Assembly (NCBI GenBank): GCA_009700155.1
Contig: WLMP01000066.1
Coordinates: forward strand, 1-5,387
Length of the DNA stretch: 5,387 bases
Source of the DNA: Actinomycetota bacterium
Lineage (GTDB): Bacteria > Actinomycetota > Actinomycetes > Nanopelagicales > Nanopelagicaceae
Reading direction: 5' to 3'
Part shown: piece by piece, positions 1 through 5,228 of the stretch
How the letters are laid out: every line of letters begins with the position of its first letter
Numbering within the stretch: position 1 is the stretch's first letter
Notes under the pieces: generated by a model
The model's database searches: none
What the model was told of the DNA's origin: nothing
What the model saw: the letters and a program-made list of their open reading frames with translations, nothing else
Translations under genes and position numbers: made by a program

Positions 1-1
1 A

Positions 2-76
2 GCATTTCCAACTGCATTTGATGAGGCCATTTCTACTCTTTTCTGCGCATACACTCATTGGTATGCCCTAATTTAG
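2..76 (+). CDS. Possible 3' end of a gene, unidentified (DUF429-like tail?)
   Basis: A plus-strand frame is open from the left edge to a TAG at 74-76 and gives 24 residues, ending in FCAYTHWYALI. The tail resembles, from memory, the C-terminal helix of DUF429-type predicted nucleases (D-A-x-x-C-A-Y-T), but so short a piece cannot settle this. It would converge on the exporter gene that ends at 155. A competing minus-strand frame runs from an ATG at 56-58 to the left edge (19 residues beginning MSVCAEKS) with only a weak GGG seven bases upstream, so strand is uncertain. In the remaining gap (77-154) I see only an AT-only dyad, AATAA-GTAT-TTATT at 143-156, beside six A (139-144). It may be a weak terminator for the exporter. 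Confidence 0.3.
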   Translation, partial: AFPTAFDEAISTLFCAYTHWYALI

Positions 77-154
77 TTTTCCTAAGTAGGTTAAGTCTGC
101 CTCTTACCACTGACATTCAAGGTTAGCGACATGGCAGTAAAAAATAAGTATTTA

Positions 155-808
155 TTAAGCTAGCACCGCTGCAAGTATGGTGAAAAAGCCAAGACCAATC
201 ATCACTATTCCGCCAGTTAGGCGCATAAAAATTAACCGCTTTACATCACCGGAGAGCCATTGGCGGACAGTGCCAGCTAGTAAGCCGTATGTACCATCTG
301 AGATTAGAGCAACAATGGCAAATATTGCCCCCATTAGCAGTAATTGTGCAGTTACATTACTTTTTTGTTGATCGATAAATTGTGGCAAAATCGCAGCGAA
401 GAAGACCACTGATTTTGGGTTAAGTACCCCAACCCAAAAGCCATTTCTAACTGATGTAAAAAAAGATGGTTTAGATCCAGAACTCTTTTGCATATCCTGT
501 GCATCAATTTTACTAGCAGCTATTGCGGTGTAGCCCAAGTAAATTAGGTAAGCACCTCCTGCCCACTGGATTGCATTGTATAAAAGCTGAGATCTTTGTA
601 GTACTGGGCCAAGACCGACAGCAACAAACACCGATACCAGAAACATTCCAAATGCATTACCAATAACGGTCGCAATCGCTGCCAACCTGCCCCAGGCTAT
701 TGCTCGTGCAATTGTAAACAGCACTGAAGGTCCTGGAGCCAAAATAATTAACACTGTGGCAATTAAATACTCCCAGAGCCGGCTAGGTATTGCGTTTTGG
801 ATAAACAT
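155..808 (-). CDS. LysE/RhtB-family amino-acid or metabolite exporter
   Basis: This is an inner-membrane exporter of the LysE/RhtB superfamily, whose characterised members expel amino acids such as lysine, threonine or homoserine lactones. The substrate cannot be told from sequence. From the ATG at 806-808 the protein has 217 residues, the usual length. The first membrane helix carries the family hallmark LAPGPS (PGP at about residues 25-27), and the second conserved motif GVLNPKS lies at about 127-133. About six hydrophobic segments are visible, with a hydrophilic loop around residues 101-117 (SKIDAQDMQKSSGSKPS). The frame extends to a TTG at 845-847, but that adds 13 residues the family lacks. 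The ATG at 808 sits exactly six bases after a TATGAT box, so a leaderless start there is preferred. The gene stands alone, separated from 924-1520 by that gene's terminator. Confidence 0.88.
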   Translation of the reverse strand: MFIQNAIPSRLWEYLIATVLIILAPGPSVLFTIARAIAWGRLAAIATVIGNAFGMFLVSVFVAVGLGPVLQRSQLLYNAIQWAGGAYLIYLGYTAIAASKIDAQDMQKSSGSKPSFFTSVRNGFWVGVLNPKSVVFFAAILPQFIDQQKSNVTAQLLLMGAIFAIVALISDGTYGLLAGTVRQWLSGDVKRLIFMRLTGGIVMIGLGFFTILAAVLA

Positions 809-814
809 GCCAAA

Positions 815-820
815 ATCATA
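815..820 (-). promoter_or_regulatory. -10 box of a leaderless promoter for the LysE-type gene
   Basis: The minus strand reads TATGAT, then six bases (TTTGGC), then the ATG at 808. This puts the first base of the start codon at +1, as in actinobacterial leaderless transcripts. No good Shine-Dalgarno sits before the ATG. A TTGATC lies at 842-847, but 21 bases from the -10 it is too far for a standard -35. Confidence 0.55.
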
Positions 821-863
821 TCTTCTAACTGAATAAAAAATGATCAAGTAATAATGTTGATTT

Positions 864-897
864 AAAAAAACCTCCTAAGGAATAAATCCTTAGGAGG
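864..897 (-). terminator. Intrinsic terminator of the 924-1520 gene
   Basis: On the minus strand a perfect 10-base-pair stem, CCTCCTAAGG / CCTTAGGAGG (888-897 with 871-880), closes a seven-base AT loop and is followed by seven T (870-864). This is a textbook rho-independent terminator for the membrane protein gene. It insulates that gene from the exporter promoter just beyond it. On the plus strand there is no T-run after the hairpin, so it is one-directional. Confidence 0.92.
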
Positions 898-900
898 CCG

Positions 901-923
901 CGCCCTCTTGGAGAGTGAGGGCG
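901..923 (-). other. Second hairpin directly after the stop codon
   Basis: CGCCCTC (901-907) pairs perfectly with GAGGGCG (917-923) across a nine-base loop. The stem begins at the base next to the TAA stop (924-926) and lies three bases before the terminator stem. It has no T-run of its own. It may protect the mRNA 3' end or reinforce termination. Confidence 0.6.
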
Positions 924-1520
924 TTAAATCGTCGCGTCAGCTTCTACGCGACGAATGTGCGCAAAGCCAAGTAAGGAAAGAATGAGCATTAATACACCAC
1001 CGATTGCAGCAGCCCATGCTGCATACATTGCTATCTGGCCAATCTGCCAAAATGCAAATGAGTAAAGTAATAGGCCACGTAATGTTTCACCCATGAATAA
1101 ACTTGTTCGTTGACCCATAAGTGCGTTAGCTTCATTAGCTAATCCAATATTTGCAGGTTCAGCTTTTGATTTAGCAGCAGCGCCAAGTGCAGCACCACTT
1201 ACTTCAGAGTAAACCTTGCCACCGGCAATTCCTTTTAGATGTGAACCAATGTAGTAATCAGCATAAGCCTGTGCCTGTTTGCCGGTTGTAAGTGGCAGAT
1301 TAGAAAATGGCGCAAGTACCACTTGAGCATCCTCTGGCAGTGATTTAAATCCAGCACTACCTTTATCTGGCATGATGATTTTTTGTTGTTCTAGTTGTGT
1401 TGAAACAGATTCATTAGCAAAACTAGCTCCCCAGTTAAGTAGAGCAGCTGCTACAAGTAAGAATACGGAAAGTCCCAAACCGACAAAGCTGACGATTCGA
1501 TCGAAGGTGCGACGTTTCAT
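924..1520 (-). CDS. Actinobacterial membrane protein of unknown function, membrane helices at both ends
   Basis: The 198-residue protein starts with a basic tail (MKRRTFDR), then a hydrophobic helix at about residues 11-30. A roughly 115-residue soluble part (31-145) follows, probably outside the membrane. A long hydrophobic stretch at about 149-186 is one long or two short helices, then a positive end (HIRR). The motif GETLRGLLL (144-152) and the segment LTTGKQAQAYADYYIGSHL (77-95) are features I recall from a family widespread in Actinobacteria. Its members are often labelled 'aromatic ring-opening dioxygenase LigA' in databases. Nothing here resembles a dioxygenase active site, so I would not use that name. 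The start ATG is preceded by AGGAG ten bases upstream (1531-1535). The gene is downstream of, and in the same direction as, the LuxR-type regulator gene 171 bases away, and ends at a strong terminator. Confidence 0.8.
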   Translation of the reverse strand: MKRRTFDRIVSFVGLGLSVFLLVAAALLNWGASFANESVSTQLEQQKIIMPDKGSAGFKSLPEDAQVVLAPFSNLPLTTGKQAQAYADYYIGSHLKGIAGGKVYSEVSGAALGAAAKSKAEPANIGLANEANALMGQRTSLFMGETLRGLLLYSFAFWQIGQIAMYAAWAAAIGGVLMLILSLLGFAHIRRVEADATI

Positions 1521-1561
1521 TGATTATTTTCTCCTAATTTCTCCAGTTTTATTGCCTTGAA

Positions 1562-1574
1562 GAGTTACAAACTC
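1562..1574. repeat. Small dyad in the leader of the 924-1520 gene
   Basis: GAGTT-ACA-AACTC is a perfect five-base dyad with a three-base spacer, about 42 bases before the ATG at 1518-1520. It could be an operator or a small leader hairpin. On the minus strand, TTGATT elements and a TATTAAT stretch lie upstream (about 1584-1622) and could form a promoter, but no candidate fits -35/-10 spacing well. Confidence 0.35.
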
Positions 1575-1623
1575 CTCATTGCTATTAATACTCCTGGTTT
1601 AGGATTTAAAATCAATTAATCAA

Positions 1624-1665
1624 AGTGGTAGCACTTAGCAAAGTTAAGTAAGAGGTAGCACTTAG
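1624..1665. repeat. Two direct copies of a 15-base element with internal dyad
   Basis: AGTGGTAGCACTTAG (1624-1638) and AGAGGTAGCACTTAG (1651-1665) differ at one base and lie 27 bases apart. The first copy contains an AGTG-GTAG-CACT dyad. They sit between the end of the LuxR-type regulator gene (1692) and the start of the membrane protein gene, where promoter-proximal operators would be expected. That they bind this regulator is inference. Confidence 0.6.
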
Positions 1666-1691
1666 AGATAGGTCACAAAGAACTAGAAATG

Positions 1692-2024
1692 CTACTCAAT
1701 ATGCTGAGAACAAATCTGTTCGCCATTTGGTCCAACAGTTAAGTGCTTACAGGCAATTCCCAATTTATCAAAAGCTTTATCACCAAAGTGGGATCTATAG
1801 GCCAGTGCAAGTAAAACTCTGACATTTATATCTCCAGTTGATTTAATCGAAAATGCATGGGCAGATCGTGAAACTGTATTCTCAACAACTTTTTCAGTGT
1901 GTGCTGTGGCCTTTGCAATTGCAGAGTTAGTCATGCCTTCGCATAGGTGTTCACAGACCAAGTGCTCAAACGGCGTTAGTTCCCTAACTAAAATATTAAA
2001 TTCCAATGGATTCTCCAATTCCAA
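1692..2024 (-). CDS. Stand-alone LuxR/GerE-type helix-turn-helix regulator
   Basis: The 110-residue product is a DNA-binding domain without a receiver or ligand-binding domain. The LuxR/GerE pattern is visible at about residues 15-78. LTPFEHLVCEHLCEGMTNSA matches LTxREREVLxLLAxGxSNxE, followed by IAKATAHTEKVVENTVSR (recognition helix region) and a dimer helix ending LLALAYR. The family's first-helix arginine-rich pair is changed (PFEHL). A C-terminal extension of about 30 residues carries C92, H94, C105 and H108, and the HTH first helix has C24 and C28. The start is uncertain. TTG at 2022-2024 follows AGGAG (2036-2040) by 11 bases, and TAG at 2028-2030 blocks extension. A TTG at 2004-2006 has a better-spaced GGAG (six bases) and would give 104 residues. 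The gene is divergent from the enoyl-CoA isomerase operon. Confidence 0.8.
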   Translation of the reverse strand: MELENPLEFNILVRELTPFEHLVCEHLCEGMTNSAIAKATAHTEKVVENTVSRSAHAFSIKSTGDINVRVLLALAYRSHFGDKAFDKLGIACKHLTVGPNGEQICSQHIE

Positions 2025-2097
2025 GGCCTATTGTGCTCCTACAAAGTGGTCTACTCCAACTTATGAAAAAAACAGCAATTATGCCTATTATTAGCAG
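2025..2097. promoter_or_regulatory. Divergent promoter region, regulator / isomerase-dehydrogenase operon
   Basis: These 73 bases hold the start signals for both directions. For the regulator, the minus strand has a TATAAT-like CATAAT (2078-2083) and AGGAG at 2036-2040. The plus strand has the TATTAT box described separately. CAAAGTGGT (2042-2050) repeats the nine bases at 1621-1629 that run into the first 15-base element, and is followed by CTACT, forming a partial AGT-GGTCT-ACT dyad. It is a candidate operator. Confidence 0.45.
2086..2091 (+). promoter_or_regulatory. -10 box of a leaderless promoter for the isomerase operon
   Basis: TATTAT is followed by exactly six bases (TAGCAG) and then the GTG at 2098-2100, so transcription would begin at the G of the start codon. 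An in-frame TAG at 2092-2094 rules out any earlier start, and there is no Shine-Dalgarno. Both facts support leaderless translation from GTG. No clear -35 is seen. Confidence 0.6.
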
Positions 2098-2847
2098 GTG
2101 AATTCAGTACTAGACCAGATCGATGGCGCGGTTTTACGCCTGACACTAAACAGGCCAGAGAAGAAAAATGCTATTACTCAGGAGATGTATCAAACTCTGG
2201 CAGATAAGTTAAATCAAGCAGCAGGGGATTTTGCAATTCGCGCTGTTGTAATTGATTCAAATGGTGATTCATTTACGGCTGGTAATGACATAAATGATTT
2301 TGCAAATAATCCACAAATGCATGAGGGCTCACCTGTATTTAATTTTCTATTCGCAATTCACAATTTCCCAAAGCCTTTAATTGCAGCGGTAAAGGGAAGA
2401 GCTGTTGGTATTGGAACTACGATGCTATTGCATTGTGATTATGTAACAGCAAACCCAGATACTAAATTTTCGATGCCCTTTGTTTCACTTGGCTTAGTAG
2501 CAGAGGGTGGCTCTAGTTACCTTTTTCCTAGATTAGTAGGACATGCAAAGGCTAGTGAAATTTTTCTAACAGGCCGCACTTTCTCAGCCGATGAAGCATT
2601 GCAGATGGGTGTAATAAATAGAGTTGGTAGCGATGAGTTAAAGCTTGCAATGGAGTTTGCCTTAGAAGTTGCAGAACAGCCACCTAATGCAGTTATTAAT
2701 ACTAAGGCTTTGCTAAAAAGTTCAGCACATGAGGCTTTGAATCAAGTTATGTTAGCTGAAGGCGAGTTGTTTAAAATGGCAACCGAATCAGATGAGGCAC
2801 AGATGGCATTTATGAATTTCTTAGCCAAGAAGAGCAAGGTTAAGTAA
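2098..2847 (+). CDS. Enoyl-CoA hydratase/isomerase family protein, probably a delta3-delta2-enoyl-CoA isomerase
   Basis: A 249-residue crotonase-fold enzyme, full length for the family, acting on an enoyl-CoA in the cytoplasm. LNRPEKKNAI (17-26) and SFTAGNDI (58-65, oxyanion hole) mark the CoA-binding half. The second oxyanion element is GRAVGIGTT (100-108). The two hydratase glutamates (Glu144 and Glu164 in rat mitochondrial hydratase) are replaced by T108 and F128. LGLVAEGGSS (131-140) instead places E136 where ECI2/Eci1-type isomerases keep their single catalytic glutamate. I therefore infer that it moves a double bond rather than adds water, allowing oxidation of unsaturated fatty acids; another crotonase reaction is possible. 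The GTG start is fixed by an in-frame stop six bases upstream and a matching -10 box. Its stop overlaps the next start by one base (TAATG). Confidence 0.88.
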   Translation: MNSVLDQIDGAVLRLTLNRPEKKNAITQEMYQTLADKLNQAAGDFAIRAVVIDSNGDSFTAGNDINDFANNPQMHEGSPVFNFLFAIHNFPKPLIAAVKGRAVGIGTTMLLHCDYVTANPDTKFSMPFVSLGLVAEGGSSYLFPRLVGHAKASEIFLTGRTFSADEALQMGVINRVGSDELKLAMEFALEVAEQPPNAVINTKALLKSSAHEALNQVMLAEGELFKMATESDEAQMAFMNFLAKKSKVK

Positions 2848-3677
2848 TGTCATTATCGGGTAAGAGAATCTTTATCACTGGTGGCTCTCGGGGAATAGGG
2901 CTTGCAATTGCATTACGGGCAGCACAAGATGGTGCATCAATTGCTATTGCTGCAAAGACTGCTGATCCACATCCAAAACTTCCTGGAACAATTTTTACAG
3001 CCGCAAAGCAGATCGAGGAAGCTGGTGGCAAAGCGCTTGCTATTCAATGCGATATTAGGGATGAAAATCAAATTTTGGCTGCAGTTGAGAAAGCAGCTAC
3101 TGAGTTTGGCGGTTTAGATATTGTTATCAATAATGCTTCAGCAATTAATTTAACTAATACCGAAAACACGCCAGCTAAAAAATTTGATCTAATGATGGGT
3201 GTTAACACTCGTGGAACCTTTTTAACATCACAAGCTGCTCTTCCGTATTTGAAGAAAAGTTCGCAAGAAGGTCGTAATCCACATATTTTGATGTTATCGC
3301 CACCCCTTTCAATGAAGGGAAAATGGTTTAAGCCCCATCTTGCTTACACAATGGCAAAGTATGGAATGAGTATGTGCGTCTTGGGCTTAGCTGATGAGTT
3401 AAAGCGTGATGGCATTGGAGTTAACGCACTTTGGCCCCGGACTGCGATAGACACAGCAGCGCTAGCAATGATTCCAGGAATTGATGTTGCCTTTTGTCGT
3501 ACTCCAGAAATTATCTCTGACTCTGCTCATATCATTTTAAATCGCCCCGGCAAGGAGTGCTCTGGTAACTTCTTTATTGATGATGAAGTGCTAGCGAGTG
3601 AAGGTATAACAGATCTTGATAAGTATGCAGTAGTTCCAGGAACTAAAGAGTTTATAAACGATTTATACGTAGATTAA
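2847..3677 (+). CDS. Short-chain dehydrogenase/reductase, HSDL2-like
   Basis: A 276-residue NAD(P)-dependent oxidoreductase with a Rossmann fold. TGGSRGIG (11-18) binds the cofactor, NNAS (95-98) is the usual NNAG position, and the catalytic tetrad is N120, S151, Y167 and K171. AAKTADPHPKLPGTI, GVNTRGTF, LSPPL, LAYTMAKYGMSMCVLG, NALWPRTAI, CRTPEI and SGNFFIDDEVL are signatures of the subgroup related to human hydroxysteroid dehydrogenase-like protein 2. The C-terminal SCP2 lipid-binding domain of the human protein is absent, as in most bacterial relatives. The true substrate of this subgroup is not known to me; a fatty-acyl or steroid-like hydroxy compound is inferred from the partner enzyme. 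It is translationally coupled to the isomerase by TAATG, with AAGG seven bases before the ATG. Its stop overlaps the convergent cbiO stop in TTAA. Confidence 0.9.
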   Translation: MSLSGKRIFITGGSRGIGLAIALRAAQDGASIAIAAKTADPHPKLPGTIFTAAKQIEEAGGKALAIQCDIRDENQILAAVEKAATEFGGLDIVINNASAINLTNTENTPAKKFDLMMGVNTRGTFLTSQAALPYLKKSSQEGRNPHILMLSPPLSMKGKWFKPHLAYTMAKYGMSMCVLGLADELKRDGIGVNALWPRTAIDTAALAMIPGIDVAFCRTPEIISDSAHIILNRPGKECSGNFFIDDEVLASEGITDLDKYAVVPGTKEFINDLYVD

Positions 3678-4420
3678 ATTGAAAAGCCAGCAGGTAGCTC
3701 TAACCTGTGCTTTTTAAGTAACTCTTCATTTTTTAAAATATCTTTGGTCTTACCATCTGCTGCAATAATTCCACCTGAAAGTATCAATGATCGTTCGCAG
3801 AGTTCATATGCGTAGGGAAGATCATGAGTAACCATAATAATTGTGATATCAAGAGAACGAAGAATTTCAGCTAACTCTCTTCTGCTGGCTGGATCTAAGT
3901 TAGAAGATGGCTCATCCAATACCAATATTTCAGGCTTCATCGCTAAAACTGTTGCAACTGCAACTCTTCTTCGCTGACCAAATGAAAGATGATGCGGTGG
4001 TCGATCTTTATACTCGAGCATTCCAACCATCGATAAAGCTTGGGTAACAACTTCATCTAATTCAGCATCGCGTAATCCCATGTTGTAAGGACCAAATGCC
4101 ACATCTTGACCAACTGTAGGCATAAAGAGTTGATCATCTGGGTCTTGAAAGACAATTCCAACCTTTGATCGAATCTGTTTTAAACCCTCTTTATCTTTCG
4201 AATCAACTAGTTTTCCAGCTACAAATACTTTGCCATGCAAAGTGCTCAATATGCCATTTAAATGCATTACTAATGTTGTTTTACCTGCACCATTTGGCCC
4301 TAATAAGGCAACTCGTTCACCCTTGCTTATCTTTAAGTTAACGCCAAAAAGTGCTTGATTACCATCTGGATATGCAAAAGCTAACTCTTCAATTAGTAAA
4401 CTTATATTTTCATTACTCAT
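3674..4420 (-). CDS. cbiO: Cobalt/nickel ECF transporter ATPase CbiO
   Basis: This 248-residue ABC ATPase powers the metal transporter from the cytoplasmic face, docking on CbiQ. The motifs are complete: Walker A GPNGAGKTT (41-49), Q-loop FQDPDDQLF (91-99), signature LSFGQRRR (145-152), Walker B ILVLDE with catalytic E170, D-loop SNLD (173-176) and switch H199. LSFGQRRRVA and QDPDDQLF are typical of CbiO/EcfA proteins. A single ATPase gene here implies a homodimer, as in dedicated cobalt or nickel transporters. The ATG at 4418-4420 lies four bases after the cbiQ stop, with a weak GGGAT upstream, so translation probably depends on coupling to cbiQ. No terminator follows its stop on the minus strand, so read-through antisense to the dehydrogenase gene is possible. 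Confidence 0.93.
   Translation of the reverse strand: MSNENISLLIEELAFAYPDGNQALFGVNLKISKGERVALLGPNGAGKTTLVMHLNGILSTLHGKVFVAGKLVDSKDKEGLKQIRSKVGIVFQDPDDQLFMPTVGQDVAFGPYNMGLRDAELDEVVTQALSMVGMLEYKDRPPHHLSFGQRRRVAVATVLAMKPEILVLDEPSSNLDPASRRELAEILRSLDITIIMVTHDLPYAYELCERSLILSGGIIAADGKTKDILKNEELLKKHRLELPAGFSI
3682..3715 (+). terminator. Probable terminator of the isomerase-dehydrogenase operon, inside cbiO
   Basis: AAAAGC (3682-3687) pairs with GCTTTT (3709-3714), and CAGGT (3691-3695) with ACCTG (3703-3707). An unequal internal loop separates the two stems, and the loop at the tip is seven bases. The plus strand ends in five T (3711-3715), five bases of stem and tail after the dehydrogenase stop. 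The element lies in the last codons of cbiO on the other strand. In the minus direction it has a shorter T-run (3685-3682) that falls just before the cbiO stop. Confidence 0.6.
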
Positions 4421-4424
4421 GAAT

Positions 4425-5228
4425 TTATCCCAACTGTAATGTTATCAAAAGCACGAATAAGGCAAGTAGTGGAATACATAGTGAAATGAGCCAATACTTT
4501 CTATCATTTTTAATTTTTTCATCCTTCGGTAACTCACCATCAAATCCTCTTGCAAGCATCGCTAAGTGAACGCGCTCACCTCTTTCATATGATCTAATAA
4601 AGAGAGCACCAGCTGCAGTTGCTAGTACTGGCCAATGTTTAATTCCGGTTGCCTCAAAGCCTCTAGATTGACGTGCTACTGCCATTCTTTGCATCTCATC
4701 ATTAACTACATTTACATAGCGCAGCATAAATGAGGCAATTTGCACCATTGGGGTTGGCAACCTCAATACCTCTAACCCTCGAAGAATTTCACGTGCAGTT
4801 GTCGTAGCCGAAAGGTTGATTGCCACTAAAATTCCAATCGTTCCTTTAGTCACAATGCTCGCACCAGCTAGCAAGCCATCTCGATAAAGCTCAAGGGATC
4901 CAATCTGAAACCTCTCACCGCTTCCAAAAAATGGCATGAGTAAGGCAAAGAAAATAAATGGAACTTCAATTAAAGATCTCTTAGCCACAGTTAATAGGGG
5001 CAGTTGGGCAATTTTTATTACGGTGAAAATGATCAAAAAGTAGGCAGTAAATGCTTGCCAATTTGTGATGTTAGTTGAGACAGCGGTAATTATAAAAAGC
5101 AGTCCAGCAACAATCTTTATATGAGATGGGATATCGTGAATAATTGAATGACGGTGAATGTATAGACGCTCACCAACATCATGACCATGGTGATGACCAG
5201 ATGATTTTTCTGGGGCTAAATTAACGAT
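4425..5228 (-). CDS. cbiQ: Cobalt/nickel ECF transporter transmembrane component CbiQ (start unresolved)
   Basis: CbiQ is the membrane coupling protein (T component) between the metal-binding CbiM/CbiN part and the CbiO ATPase. The two short coupling motifs of the family are present: SRG in VARQSRGFEATG and ARG in LARGFDGE. Several hydrophobic helices surround them. The first usual start codon in frame is a TTG at 5034-5036, but that would remove about 60 residues, including LYIHRHSIIHDIPSHIK, which matches the conserved actinobacterial CbiQ N-terminus, and the first membrane helix. Between 5036 and the in-frame stop at 5253-5255 there is no ATG, GTG or TTG. I give the end as an ATC at 5226-5228, which would make about 267 residues, the usual size; this start is a guess. 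A frameshift from the upstream gene or a sequence error is equally possible. The gap to cbiO is four bases. Confidence 0.85.
   Translation of the reverse strand: MVNLAPEKSSGHHHGHDVGERLYIHRHSIIHDIPSHIKIVAGLLFIITAVSTNITNWQAFTAYFLIIFTVIKIAQLPLLTVAKRSLIEVPFIFFALLMPFFGSGERFQIGSLELYRDGLLAGASIVTKGTIGILVAINLSATTTAREILRGLEVLRLPTPMVQIASFMLRYVNVVNDEMQRMAVARQSRGFEATGIKHWPVLATAAGALFIRSYERGERVHLAMLARGFDGELPKDEKIKNDRKYWLISLCIPLLALFVLLITLQLG

Noticed and set aside
1..58. Minus-strand frame starting MSVCAEKS with four cysteines as the start of a new gene
   Set aside because: Only 19 residues are visible, the ribosome site is weak, and a plus-strand frame over the same bases looks at least as good.
139..157. 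AATAA-GTAT-TTATT dyad next to six A as a terminator for the LysE-type gene
   Set aside because: The stem is five A-T pairs only and overlaps the stop codon; too weak to call, noted only in the gap description.
924..1520. LigA aromatic ring-opening dioxygenase label
   Set aside because: The protein is mostly membrane helices and a small soluble part with no metal-binding dioxygenase motif.
1372..1560. Plus-strand open frame of 62 codons opposite the membrane protein gene
   Set aside because: It mirrors a well-supported gene, has no recognisable protein features and runs into the gene's ribosome site region.
1897..2094. Plus-strand open frame ending at 2094 just before the isomerase gene
   Set aside because: It is mostly antisense to the HTH regulator, has no family features and spans the promoter region of the operon.
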